NCBI GenBank assembly: GCA_015680685.1 | Contig: MNCI01007569.1 | Location: 203,258-267,257 of the forward strand | DNA: 64,000 bases | From: Gnetum montanum | Lineage: Eukaryota > Streptophyta > Gnetopsida > Gnetales > Gnetaceae | Reading direction: 5' to 3' | Shown: piece after piece, positions 10,784 through 21,699 of the stretch | Layout: each line of letters opens with the position of its first letter | Numbering within the stretch: the stretch's first letter is position 1 | Translations under genes and position numbers: made by a program | Notes under the pieces: generated by a model | The model's input: only the letters and a program-made list of their open reading frames with translations | Told to the model about the DNA's origin: nothing | Database searches by the model: none

Positions 10784-13228
10784 AGACTCAACTGCTTGTG
10801 GTTGTCAGAGCTTGTTTGGGCTTTTGGTTCTAAAGAAAGGTCTTCTCTTCTTGCGTTTGTTAGAACCAACAGTGGGTTGAATGTTTATAGCTCTCGTAGC
10901 ATTACGTTATTGCGGTTGAGTGGGGAGTTTCCCTTGCATTGTTGGAGCAGGTGGTAGTGGAACTACCGGCGTAAGGGTGGCAAATGGATTTGGAGGATGG
11001 TATGGATGTGGAGCGTCTCCCAGAGGAGAAGGAGTTCTTCTAAAATACTCTTGAACTTGGTAGTGACGTTGTGGAGTTGTGTGACCCATAGAATCACTCG
11101 GAGAAACTAGTTGTTGCATGTAATAGCCATAAGGATCGGGTTGCAAGTAAGGGTATTGTTGCCTAGGTGGTGGCATCCCCCATAACTGTGGGTGTTGCCA
11201 CTACTGATGTTGTTCGATGGGTTGTGTTGGAGTTCCACTTGGATAGTACGTTAACAGTTGGTGGAACTGTGTTGGGTTACCTTGGGGATAAGGTAACCTT
11301 CAGGATGCCTGCCATCTTTTAAGTCTTGGGTTGAGTGCATACACCCCAGACTCTTGTAGATGTGAGATGATTGGACAACATCCCTTAGGATGGTCATATT
11401 GGCAGATCTCACATCCACCATCATTCTCTATGTCAGAATCCACAACCTCATCGGAGGTAGTTATTTTCTCCTTACCCTTGTCATGTGCATGGCCTGAATC
11501 TCTTCTCTTTTTCTTATCCTGGCCACTACTTCATTCTTCCTTAGACTCTTCTACAATTTTCAAGACAGTTTCAATTTTACTGTCTAAGGAGCTCCATATT
11601 TCATCTACCTTAGCTGATACTTCCGTTGTTAACTTTTGAAAAGGCAAGGTTTTTCTATTCACCAACCGTTCAAGTGATGACTCATCCTCTTCATCACAGA
11701 ATCTCACTTCCCTCTTTCTAAGGAAAGGATCATGGTTTTACTCTTCTGCACTTTCTCCTTTTCATAGCTCCTCTTTTTCTTTGGCTACTTGCTCCAAAAA
11801 TCGATGAATTTCATGGGATCTAAGTTCTGATAATCTCCCTTGGGCATATGTCCCAAGGGTTCTCCTAGTCTCATGTCTTAGCCCATCTACAAGGTGGTGG
11901 AGTTGATCCCTCTATGCGTAACCATGGCCCAGGCAATGATGTAACAATGCATAATAGCGGCCCATGGCAAGATCCAAGGGTTCATGATTACCCTGCTTCC
12001 ATCCTTGGATCTTCTTACGCAAGTTAGACACTCTGGAGTACGTTTGATATTTATCATTGAACAACTCTAATATCATACTCCATCTCCTAATGGTTTCCAA
12101 CTCTAAGGACCAATACCAACTCTCTGCTTCCTTTATGAGTGTCCTGGGAAACAACTTTAGTTTCTACCACTCGTTCTCTATGTTCTACAAGGCGTAGGCA
12201 TCATGGAATGCCTATAAATGATTTTTCGGATCAGCAATATATCCCCCCTCAAACCGTGGGATATTATTCATGTCTAAGCGCTTGATCCGACTATCTTTTT
12301 GATGCCTTGTTGGTATTCTCACAGCCTCTGATATATCTAGCATACTTCGGGTTGCTAGTAGGGGTTTGACATGATCATCTCTTTCATGACATCTATGATG
12401 TCTACGTTGTTCCCTACTTTCCCTTCGTTCATGCCCTTGTCCTCGCTCTCGACTCTCTCGTCGAGGTCTCTCATTTTTCCTACCTCTATCCTCACCATTA
12501 TGCTCTTGATGGCTACGCCTGATGTGGAAGGAGAGGGTGAATGGTGTAATGAAGGAGAAGAAGAAGGAGAACCATCACCATGACGATGTTTCTTACCTTC
12601 TCTTCTGTGGTTATGGCCCCGATCATGATGATTAGAATGCCTGTCCTTGTCATGTGTCTTTGTTCCCTCAGTGAACAGTTGGTGTTCATGGGGATCAGAA
12701 CCAGGGTTGTGTATCATGAAGCATAGGTTCTGATACCCCACCTCCTCACTATCGTTAGGAGGGGGAACATCATTTGATGGACAACCCGTTATGAGTGGTT
12801 CACCATCTCCAATTTCACTTAGGATGTGTGGGACCCCTTTGCCCTTCAACAATGTATAGTGACTCTCCTGCCTCAAGTCCCTTATACATTGTGTTGCTAT
12901 GGGATAGTAATCCCTTGTGTCAAAATTTCCTATAATGTATTCAGCATATAGCTGTGTCATGCCTATTTGTGCAAGAGCATGGAGGAGCATGTTTGGGATC
13001 AACCGATCTGGAGGTAACACTATGTTACCTTGCAAATCTCTCCAATGCAGCTGTTCATCTTGATGGAGGATAAACATAAAATCTGGTACATACTCATCAA
13101 GATGGGTATATACCACTCAGTATTTTTGAGGAACTAGCAGATTCTGGTTATGTGTTTTAGACTACCGACTGTTTCTTGTATGATCCCTAGGTGGTGAATT
13201 ACGTTTGTTCGAAGAAGAAGACACTGTT
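10784..13228 (-). pseudogene. gag: gag of element B
   Basis: The start codon position holds GTG instead of the ATG in E, at about 13228 (VSSSSNKRNSPPRDH). The conserved N-terminal block and charged linker are open at 13116-12355 (VYTHLDEYVPDF, LHQDEQLHWRDLQGNIVLP, RDYYPI, DVPPPND, then an SPSSSPSLHHSPSPS stretch). The capsid-like core is at 12154-11912 (MFPRTLIKEAESWYWSLE, LFNDKYQTYSRVSNLRKKI, HEPLDLAMGRYYALLHHC), matching the retrotransposon Gag domain. A CxxC-type knuckle region lies near 11370-11420 and a Pro/Gln-rich tail at 11176-10907 (MPPPRQQYPYLQPDPYGYYM). Stops separate the pieces, so this is a pseudogene with recent overall shape. Confidence 0.8.
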
Positions 13229-13352
13229 ATTTTAATTTGGTGTGCTGATTAACCGTTATATAATTTTTTGTTTAATTAACCCTAAGGGTTCGTTTAAGCT
13301 CCCAACTATGTGGATAATTTCCTATGTTCTACTTAGTGCACAAACACTTAGT

Positions 13353-13369
13353 CCATAGCAACGGCGCCA
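13353..13369 (-). other. Primer binding site of element B
   Basis: Minus strand TGGCGCCGTTGCTATGG: the first 12 bases match the tRNA-Asp complement exactly, the rest has drifted. It lies one base from the LTR end at 13371. Confidence 0.8.
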
Positions 13370-13370
13370 A

Positions 13371-14164
13371 TGATGAGTGGCGAGGTACCCCTACACTCAA
13401 CCATACGAATACAAGTGTTACACGCATGATCCAGTTGAACTCCACAGACTAAGTGCCTACACGCCTCATGGAACACTTAGGGTTAATCATTCATTGTCTT
13501 CCCGGACTTACTTGTAGTTGTCACAGTTGTATGATTAAGTAAGTCTGAGGTATGTGATTTTTATGTCTTTTCTGTTTTATCTCCTATGCTAATGAGGTGA
13601 AGGGTGAAGAGACTAATTAACTAACTTTAACTAACTAACTAAGACTTAACTAACCTAGCATCAGCATCCATTCCCACTTACCATTCACACCCTGAACCAA
13701 TGCAACCTTAGTTACCAAACACTAGTCGTTGCTGGGATCACCAAGTGTAACGCACGTGCTCGAAGCGGTCGTACTAAAGCACTTAACTATGAGAGAAGGG
13801 TTGAGAAATATTTAATCAACTAAGAAAGCATTTAAATGGTAACAATAAATAATAGTAAATAAAGTCCTAATTAGCCTATTCCATGCACTGCAAGGTTTAT
13901 CCAAGAAGTTCGTCTTTATTTTCGTACACAACTTGTGTTCAGGTACAATATTGCTCGAATAAAGATCCGTTCACTTTGGAGCTCCTACTGCGGGCACATG
14001 GAAATTAATCTATCTCTGGAGAGGTCAAACTACCAAAGTTTCACTATGGTCTAAGCCTAGGATGAGAAACAAGGGAGATCTACCTCTTATTTATAGACTT
14101 GGTGGCACACCGCGATATCGCGGGGGATGTGATATCGTGTTAGATGCAATATCGCATCCCATCA
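13371..14164 (-). repeat. 5' LTR of element B
   Basis: About 794 bp, TGATGAGTGG...CATCA on the plus strand. TATA box (minus) at 14088-14095, GATATC palindromes between 14112 and 14156. DNA from 14165 is the gag of element C. Confidence 0.9.
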
Positions 14165-16260
14165 GAATCCATAGGGATTAGGTTATCTGTATGAATACTA
14201 CTACCTTGGTGGTGGCATTCCCCGTGCTTGTCGTTATTACCACTATTGTTAGTACTATTCCTACAGTTGAGGATATGCACCACTTGGATAATACATTTGC
14301 TGCTAGAATTATCTAAAGTTACCTTGTGGATAAGATAATATTCTAGGCATCTATTTCTTGATAAACTTTGGATTAAGTGCATGCCACGGACTCTTGTAAG
14401 TGGACCATAACATGGCAAAATCTCTTAGGATGTTTGTACTAAAACATTTTTCATTCTTCGTCATCTGTTGAACTTAAGTCTATGATTTCCTCTACTACTA
14501 CAACTTTTTCTTTATTCTTATCGTGTTCTCGCCCATTGTCTCTGTTGTCTTTACTTCTATTTAGGGCTTTTTCAATCTTCTCTTCTACTATATTCAATGT
14601 TGTAGGAAATTTTTCATCTACAAAATCCTACATTTTCTCTACCTTGGTAGGTAGAGTCTTTCATTAAATCATATCTTCTAAATTTTCCTCTTCTTACAAT
14701 TTACATATTCTTGTATCCCTTTTTCTAATGGTGAGATCTCTATTGTATTCTTTGGGTGATTCTCTTTTTCTTAACTCTCCTTCTTTTGCTACTTGGTCAA
14801 TGAATCTTTAAATATGATGATCTATCATCTCAGATAATCTACCTTGGACATATATTTTAAGGGTTTCTCTTATCTTTTTTTGTAGCTCATCGACAATGTG
14901 TTGTAGTTGCTTCCTTTGAGAAAATCTGTGGTCAGTGCACCTATGTAATAGTGAATAGTATCTACTCATTACCGCATCAAGGAATTCATGTATCCCTTAC
15001 TTCCATTCTTGAATCTATTTTTTCAAATTAGACACTTTGGAATAAGTTTGATATTTATCATTGAAGAGCTCTAACATGGTACTCCATTTTTGAATGAATT
15101 CCCATTCCAAAGATCTATACCAGCTCTCTGCTTTCTTTATGAGTATTCTAAAAAACAACTTGAGTTTCTGCCAATTGTTTCATTGTTTTACAAGGCACAA
15201 CCATCATGGAAGGCTTGAAGATGGTGTTGTGGATCTACATTATATTTGCCTTCAAATTTTAGAATATTATTCATGTCTAGTCACTTGATGCAACTATCCC
15301 TTACATGCCTGGTAAGAATATACATTGCTTCTCTAATGTTAATCATGTTGCAAGTGGCTAATAGGGGTTCTTCATAATCTTCAAGTTTGTGAGCTCTTTT
15401 GTAGTGGTGACCACTTCGATGCTCATAATGCTATCCCTTTTTATATCTAACCATTTCTCTTCTTTGCTCATAATTAATTCCTTCTTCATCAAGATGTCTT
15501 CTCTGATGCTCATGTCTCTTAAGATCCCTTCATCTCTCCCTATCATGATCCCTTATTCTTCTTTCTCTCTTGTCATAATCTCTGGAGGAGTGTAAGTACG
15601 AATAGAAAGAAGTTGGAAAACAATTTAAGCTAGTTCTTCATATTGGATTCCTTAATTCATCCTTTTTTAATTTAGTGGTGGTTTTAGGCCTTGAGTTCCT
15701 TTTAAATGTAGAGTCTTTCTTATCTCTTCTGGATTTTTCCACAAGGGCTTAATGCATTCATACCTTAATAGGATCTTCAATATGGATGACTAGTGTTTGA
15801 GATTGAGATCCATGGATTTGATAGAATTTCTTCATATCAAACATAGCATCATATCTTTCCTCTAGGGAAACTATTTATGGTACTTTCTTTCCTTTTTCAA
15901 GCTCATGTCTCATTTCTATAGTAACATCCCTTCTTACCTGACCTTCTATTGGTTGGTATGGCCTAATCATGTACTTTACCCTTCTTGTACATGGCTAAGG
16001 TTTGACCTTATGAAGGTTTCTTGCAGCATTGATGGTGAAGAATGTTCTAGAGGCAAGACAATATTGCCCTATAAATCCCTCCACCTTAGTTGTTCATCTT
16101 AGTGAAAGATAAATGTGAAATCAAGAAAATATGGATCAATGTAATCATAGGAGATTCTAGTTTGCACAAATGCACTCTAGTCTTCTTCATTATATTCCTT
16201 GTCATAACTCTTATTAAATTCATTAGAAGTTGGTGATTTCTCCTTATTTGTAGAAGCCAT
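14165..16260 (-). pseudogene. gag: gag of element C, N-terminal and core part
   Basis: The ATG at 16260-16258 starts MASTNKEKSPTSNEFNKSYD, in the same place as the E and A starts. The conserved block follows with breaks (YIDPYFLDFTFIFH, DEQLRWRDL, GNIVLP at about 16150-16050). The Gag core is around 15180-14890 (a degraded LFNDKYQTYSKVSNLKK-type stretch), and the Gly/Tyr tail ends at 14165 where B is inserted. Many stops; more decayed than the B or E copies, in line with its greater age. Confidence 0.7.
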
Positions 16261-16383
16261 ATTAAATGTTTAATGCTTTAAGTATGTACTTTTGGAAAAA
16301 TTGGTTTACGTGTGAAGGATTTTCTTAATGACTCTTAACACAACGAGATTTGTAAAATCAACTAGTTAGCACTCAATGACACA

Positions 16384-16401
16384 TCCCTAGCAATGGCACC
16401 A
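16384..16401 (-). other. Primer binding site of element C
   Basis: Minus strand TGGTGCCATTGCTAGGGA, a mutated tRNA-Asp-type PBS, one base from the LTR end at 16403. Confidence 0.75.
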
Positions 16402-16402
16402 A

Positions 16403-17292
16403 TGATGAGTGGTTGGGTATTCCAAAACTTCACCATACAAGTCACGAGTATACATGTGTGACCTGATCATAATTCATGGATGACCAATGTAAATTGACTC
16501 ATAGTTAAGGTTCAATTTGCAATCATTGTCTTCTCACTTTGAGTTAGTTAAGTTTAACTTGTATGGATTAACTCTCAATGAAGCATATGATAGGTTGATG
16601 TTATTGGATCAAACTAATACTAAGTGTAAACATGTTTAAAATAGAGTAATAGAATCTAACCCTAAGTGTAATGCAAGTAAAGAGACTATTCTAGCCTATA
16701 GGCAATAGGTATCCATTCCTGGTTTACTGTTCATGTCTTGGGCTCATACAACCATTACTAGAATTACCTAGTAACCTTACTATTGAGAAAATTAAGCAAA
16801 TTTACTACTAGGTTACTAAACAATTACACTTTACACTCAAAACCAATTGTACTTATACCACCTTACTAACAAATGTTGGGAAAGTAAAGTGCTTGGAAAA
16901 TATAAAGGACTTAATCAAAGTAAACATGCTAAAAAGTAAAATTAACTAAGTAAGAAAAATGAACTAAATAAAAGTAAAATAAACTAAGTAGAATGTTGCA
17001 ATGGTGGAAAATAATATCAATCTTTATTTTTGGTCATTAACTGTGCCCAAGAATAATTCACTCAAACAAAGATTTCATACAACTATTTAACACCACACCA
17101 TCGACATTCACTAAATTACTAAGTATAAAATCCTAGAAACAAATTTCAAGAATTTGCCTAAGTATTGGATGAAATTTGTTCATTTGACACAACTATGGAT
17201 TGGTATTTATAGTGATGACCAAGAGCCACTACATCATATATACAATGACATAAGCCAGGCTACAATATAGTATATATGATATCGCAACATCA
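16403..17292 (-). repeat. 5' LTR of element C
   Basis: About 890 bp, TGATGAGTGGTTGGG at the low end and GATATCGCAACATCA at the high end. It is diverged from the A/B/E LTRs but collinear with them: poly(A)-signal region near 17020, ATTTATAG TATA complement near 17205, one GATATC near the U3 start. Confidence 0.75.
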
Positions 17293-18690
17293 ACATAAAT
17301 GATTTTATCAACAGTTATGAGTATTGTAAGTCTTACTAATTGCTTATGAATCCTCTTAGTGATGAACATAATCATCTTAGTTTAGTTCATGAATCAGTAA
17401 TAATCCTAAGCTATTATACACAATCTATAACTATTACTAATTCTAGTTCTTGTAGATCATAACATTATCTTTGGATTTGTTGTTACTTCAAACTATACTA
17501 TATTACATTTATAATAACTTATTGTATTTTATTAGTGTTACTTCTTCCTATAGTAATTCTAAAAATTTTATATTGTTGCAATGTCATATGGTGTTGTGAG
17601 CTTATGGCACACTTACGATTCTCGTGGGTACTATATTATTCTTAATCTTCTGTTGGCTAGATCACTATAGACTTCTTTAGCAATCCATAGCTAAGTTGGT
17701 TATCTATTTATAACAACTAATAGACTACTACCTTAATCATAGCTTGTTCTTATCTCCTTTGCAGCTACTTATTTTATGAATCCTCCATTCAAGTTCAGTA
17801 TATGTAATTTCTTTAATCTTATCTTTGATGTTTTAGTCCTTAATTTCACTTTGGAAAAATTTGAGATTACTATTTTTCATGTCCTTTATAATCAAGGGTT
17901 TACATCTCTCCTAAGGTATCATTTAGAAGAGCTAGGGGTTTTTTAACAAGAACATGCATTATGATCATCCATGTTTCTTCTCCTTTTCTTTGTACTTACA
18001 ATTCAAAGCTTTCTTCTTTTGTGGTCTCATGAATCATCACCATCTTAGTTCTTAGCTTACAATTATCTCCCCTTATTATCATTATAATACAAAAAGTTGA
18101 TTTTTATTCTTATTTACATGCTTACATATTTCTCATGAGGTATGAACTTTAGCTTCTTTATACCACATAACCAATTATGACTCTTAATTGATCATCATAT
18201 TCTTTTATAACTGCTAGTTACTTACATTAAGAAACTAATGATTTTATCTCGTCTTATATGATATATTCTAACATGGAAGATAACTATTTGTTATTATTTT
18301 AATGTTTATAATTTTTCTACTCCTTTACATAATTTTCTTAAGATAATTACCTACCCATTTTTTGGCATCCCTTATTACTTTTACTAATGCTTCACTTGCT
18401 TAAGATTGGTAGGTGAAGTGTTATTAATGTAATCAAGTGGGATAAAGACATCAAGATGATTGAATATATTTTAAAAAAAACTATAAAGGAATATAAACAT
18501 ACTTAAATTGCCAACCTGTTACCTACAAAGACTTATTAAATAATGAGAAAACCAATTGAAACATCTTAATAATTGACTATAGTGTACAACTAGCTCATCG
18601 TAGTTAGATATAGTAAATGGTCAACCTACTATATATGAGATAAATACATCAATGTGATGATGAATATATTGAAGAATTATAAAGGAATAT
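17293..18690. other. AT-rich region, no gene seen
   Basis: No LTR, PBS or coding signature found on either strand; only short chance open frames. Confidence 0.4.
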
Positions 18691-18696
18691 AACCAG

Positions 18697-18860
18697 GGAC
18701 CATCATTTAAAAGGATGGCAAGATACTTGTTTGTTTCTTAAGTTTGAAGATCTGGATTTGAGCCTTAGCATAATCGCTAGAAAAGAAATTAGACTTTACT
18801 CATCCATTAATCCTCCTAGGAATTCAATAATTGGAACAAGCATTAAAGCTTTAGGTACTT
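18697..18860 (+). repeat. SINE-like repeat, type 1, copy 1
   Basis: Aligns along about 165 bp with 19423-19586 (ACCATCAT..., GATCTGGATTTGAGCC, CATCCATTAATCCTCC, AGCATTAAAGCTTTAGGT). GGATTTGAGCC resembles a degenerate pol III B box (GGTTCGANTCC), which suggests a tRNA-derived SINE. Confidence 0.5.
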
Positions 18861-19317
18861 ATATTTTTTTTATATAACTATGCTTGAATTATAAGTCATG
18901 TTATCAAACTCTTCTCTACAAACTCTTGTTAGCATAAACTAACTGAGAAACCTCTCATTGGTAACTCGATCTTTTAAATAAGGTGGTGCCTCCTCTAAGA
19001 ATTATGTTGTTTATGAACTAAGAATCTACCAACTTGACCTATGACTATGATATATAATTTTTTATAAACTCTATCATAATAATTAAAATTTTCCTTTCCA
19101 ATTAGTGATGGCTCAATTAGTTAGTTCATTTTTAGACAAGTTAGTTTTAGTTATGTTTAAGGCATATTTACATTCTGCTTAAGAAAATGAGCTTTTTTTA
19201 TTTTGTTTTGTTTTTATCAGGGAAGGTCAAAAGAGGAAAGAAGTGTTAGAATTGAAACTAAATAACTATATATCATGAGACATATATACAAAACCTTCCT
19301 TTAATTTAACTATAACA

Positions 19318-19400
19318 TAATGATGTGTTACATTAACATTATGGTGAAACTCTTGATTTAGAAACTCCAAGTTATGGGTTTGATTTTCATTCACTTTAAG
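19318..19400 (+). repeat. SINE-like repeat, type 2, copy 1 (partial)
   Basis: ATGGTGAAACTCTTGATTTAG then AACTCCAAGTTATGGGTTTGAT. It shares this core with 19590-19700 and 45298-45425. TGGGTTTGATT is a likely B-box remnant. Confidence 0.45.
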
Positions 19401-19422
19401 TAGAACATAATAGTATGTTACA

Positions 19423-19586
19423 TAGACCATCATATGGAGTGATGCTAAGATTCTTGTTTCTCAAGTCAAAGATCTAGGTTTGAGCCTAGGCACAACCGCC
19501 TGAAGAGGTTAGTCTTTTGCTCATCTACCAATCCTCCCAGGACCCTATCTAGTAGTATGAGCATTGTGGCTTTAGGTGATGATTAT
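19423..19586 (+). repeat. SINE-like repeat, type 1, copy 2
   Basis: Second copy of the 18697-18860 repeat. GGTTTGAGCC at about 19473 fits a B box, and GTGATGCTAAG about 40 bases upstream could be the A box. Confidence 0.5.
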
Positions 19587-19589
19587 TAT

Positions 19590-19700
19590 AACAATGTGTT
19601 ATATCAGCATAGTTTTAAGACTTTTGATTTAAAAACTCCAAGTTATGGATTCAATTCTAGTGGGGGTAGCCTATGAAATTTTTATATAATGCATATTGTA
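19590..19700 (+). repeat. SINE-like repeat, type 2, copy 2
   Basis: Shares TTTTGATTTAAAAACTCC and AAGTTATGGATTCAATTCTAGT with the other type 2 copies; the copy at 45298 is the best preserved. Confidence 0.45.
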
Positions 19701-19701
19701 C

Positions 19702-19880
19702 CCTAAGGGCATTTTTTTGGCATCAGCTTTAAGGATGAAAATATATAATAGTATCTCCAAAATAATTTGGTGATAATGATATTATATCCTAAGGGAAATT
19801 TTTTACAATTGATTGTAAGGATGAAAATCTACAAGTGTAGTCCCAAAATTGTTGGGTTGTAATGATGAAAACCTATAAGG
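19702..19880. repeat. Two-copy tandem duplication, ~88 bp
   Basis: CCTAAGGGCATTTTTTTGGC at 19702 and CCTAAGGGAAATTTTTTAC at about 19788 begin two related units, each with TAAGGATGAAAATMTA and a CCAAAATWRTTKGGT motif. Confidence 0.45.
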
Positions 19881-20087
19881 GCATTCAAAACTATTGTTAT
19901 CTTGTTGTTTTGGAGCTTTTTTATTATTCATGGAATATGATGCCCTTTGTTTTTTTTTTTTAATACTAATTCTTTCTTCATCATATGCCTTAAAATCAAA
20001 TACATAGCTTCCAAAACCACAAGCAACATTTTGAGCAAAGGGAGAGTGTGGATCATAGCCTAGTTGATTCTTACACATGATTTGCAA
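19803..20087 (-). other. 94-codon open frame, unrecognised
   Basis: Begins MQIMCKNQLGYDPHSPFAQN. It holds a basic run ISIKKKKQRASY and a short Cys/aromatic tail. I do not recognise it, and the 3' end overlaps the tandem duplication, so the tail at least is not conserved coding sequence. It could be an exon fragment of a host gene or chance. Confidence 0.15.
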
Positions 20088-20134
20088 CTAGAGGTACTAG
20101 TTTTAGAGCTTAATGCTAGTACCCTCTTACAAGC

Positions 20135-20941
20135 TGATGAACCATGATATCACATTCGTGATATCGGATCCAACCATGCAATGTTGGATACTTGATATCG
20201 TAGCCTATCTCCTTGCCTATAAATAAGAGGTGGTGCCCTTGGTTTTCCCATTAGACAGTTAGTCCCTTAGCCAAACTCTTGCAATTTTTTTCCTCCAGAG
20301 TTAGAATTATTTCTGTGTGCCCGTAGTAGGAGTCATAGAGTGAATAGATCTTTATTCGAGCATTGTGTACCTGAGCACACTTTGTGTACAGTAATAAAGA
20401 TGAACTTTATGATAAACCTTGCAGCATACAAAATAGATTAATTAGTGTTAATTATTATTTAATGCTTTCCTAGTTGATTAATGATTTCTCTCACCCTACA
20501 ACTCTCTTAGTTAAATACACTCGATACGATCGCTTCAATCATGCATGTGGCGCTTAGTAACCCAGTGACAATTAGTGTTTGGTAATCCCAACAGTGTTGC
20601 ATTGGTTCAGGATGTGTACGGCAAGTGGGAATAGATACTGGTGTTAGGAATAATTAGAACTTAGTTAATGAGTAGTTAAATTAGATTAGTACTTAGTTAT
20701 CTCTCTCCCCCTCCTTACTAGCTTAGGATATAAAACACATAAAAACTATAAAAATCATATGCCTCAAGCTTACTTAACCATACAACTGTGACATACAAGT
20801 AATTTTGGGAAGACAATGATTAATCAATTTTTTATTATTCCACATAGGTGCATAGGCACTTAGTCCTTGGAATTTGATCGAATCATGCATGAAACGCTTG
20901 TATTCATATGGTTGAGCGTAGGGGTACCTTGCCGCTCATCA
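20135..20941 (+). repeat. 5' LTR of element E
   Basis: 807 bp, TGATGAACCATGATATCACA...GCTCATCA. GATATC motifs lie at about 20148-20200, the TATA box at 20218-20225, and a poly(A)-type AATAAA at 20393-20398. Short U3 (~110 bp to the TSS) and long R-U5. Confidence 0.9.
20218..20225 (+). promoter_or_regulatory. TATA box of the E 5' LTR
   Basis: TATAAATA in the context CTTGCCTATAAATAAGAGG, repeated exactly in the E 3' LTR (43513-43520) and in complement in A (1995-2002), B (7914-7921, 14088-14095) and I (62335-62342). G has it at 46292-46299 and 54199-54206. Confidence 0.7.
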
Positions 20942-20942
20942 T

Positions 20943-20960
20943 TGGCACTGTTGCAAGGGA
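20943..20960 (+). other. Primer binding site of element E
   Basis: TGGCACTGTTGCAAGGGA, a mutated tRNA-Asp-type PBS starting two bases after the LTR. Confidence 0.8.
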
Positions 20961-21073
20961 CTTAGTTGTTTGTGTGCTAAGTAGAAGTTAGGAAATCATT
21001 CACATCATTGGAACAAACCCTTAGGGTTAGTTAAGGAAAAGATAATAGTACATTGCACACTGAACAAGACAAG

Positions 21074-21699
21074 ATGTCTTCTTCTTCGCACAAAAGCACT
21101 TCACCACCTAGGACTAACACAAGAAGCAATCAGCGGTAGAATACACATGACGTTGATCCGCCAATCCCTCAATAGTTTCGTTTGGTATATATTCATCCTG
21201 ATGAATATGTACCCGACTTCACCTTTATTCTCCACCAAGATGAACAGCTGCATTAGCGTGACTTGGAAGGTAACATAGTGTTACCTTCTAACTGTTCAGT
21301 CCCAAGTATGCTTTCTTATGCTCTCACACAAATAGGCATGCAACACTTACATGCAGAATACATTATGTAGGACTATGATTCGAGAGACTATCATCCCATA
21401 GAGGTGCAACATCAAAGGGATTTGCAACAAGAGAAACACCATAAGTCCTTGAAGGGAAAATGGTCCAAGGATGTCCCCCATGTTTTAAATAAAATTGAGG
21501 GTGATGAACCTGCCTCAGGTAGTCACCCACATAACGATGTTCCTTCCCTTGACTTTGGCCAAGGGGTTGTGTATTAGAACCTTCATTCTACTATTCATAA
21601 CCCAGGTGCTAATACCAACAAACACAAAGTGTCTGAAAAAGGAACAAGGACACATGACAAAGCTGGGCATTCTGATCACAATTACGATCGAGGTAGTAG
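21074..21699 (+). pseudogene. gag: gag of element E, part 1 (before element D)
   Basis: The ATG at 21074 opens MSSSSHKSTSPPRTNTRSN. The conserved N-terminal block follows: LVYIHPDEYVPDF, TFILHQDEQLH, GNIVLP, QIGMQHLHAEYIM, RDYHPIEVQHQRDLQQE. At least four in-frame stops occur. The frame reaches YDRGSS at 21699, where element D begins, and resumes at 35964. Confidence 0.8.

Larger units (their letters stand above)
7239..14164 (-). mobile_element. Element B: family-1 gypsy, internally deleted (no RT/RNase H/integrase)
   Basis: Complete LTR-to-LTR element of about 6.9 kb: 3' LTR 7239-8021, PPT 8022-8032, 3' region to 9944, protease 9945-10783, gag 10784-13228, PBS 13353-13369, 5' LTR 13371-14164. 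Pol stops just after the conserved KKFK motif that precedes RT in E, then jumps to the sequence that follows integrase in E and G. The join lies near 9944/9945 and removes about 2.8 kb relative to E. It would need RT and integrase in trans. It sits inside the gag of C. Bases next to the LTRs (GTTTC left, GAATC right) are not an exact duplication. Confidence 0.85.
6994..17292 (-). mobile_element. Element C: older family-1 gypsy copy, split by element B
   Basis: 5' LTR 16403-17292, PBS 16384-16401, gag 16260-14165, then element B (7239-14164), then the gag C-terminal part at 7238-6994. The two gag pieces are collinear with the gag of E and B: the Gly-Tyr-Tyr-Val-Gln-His region is cut exactly where B sits. 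Downstream pol of the same family is not recognisable to the left of about 6994; a protease remnant of another lineage lies there. C must be older than B. Five bases after its 5' LTR are ACATA; the other end is not defined. Confidence 0.75.

Noticed and set aside
7234-14169. Exact target duplication for element B
   Set aside because: GTTTC and GAATC do not match; insertion is shown by the split gag of C instead.
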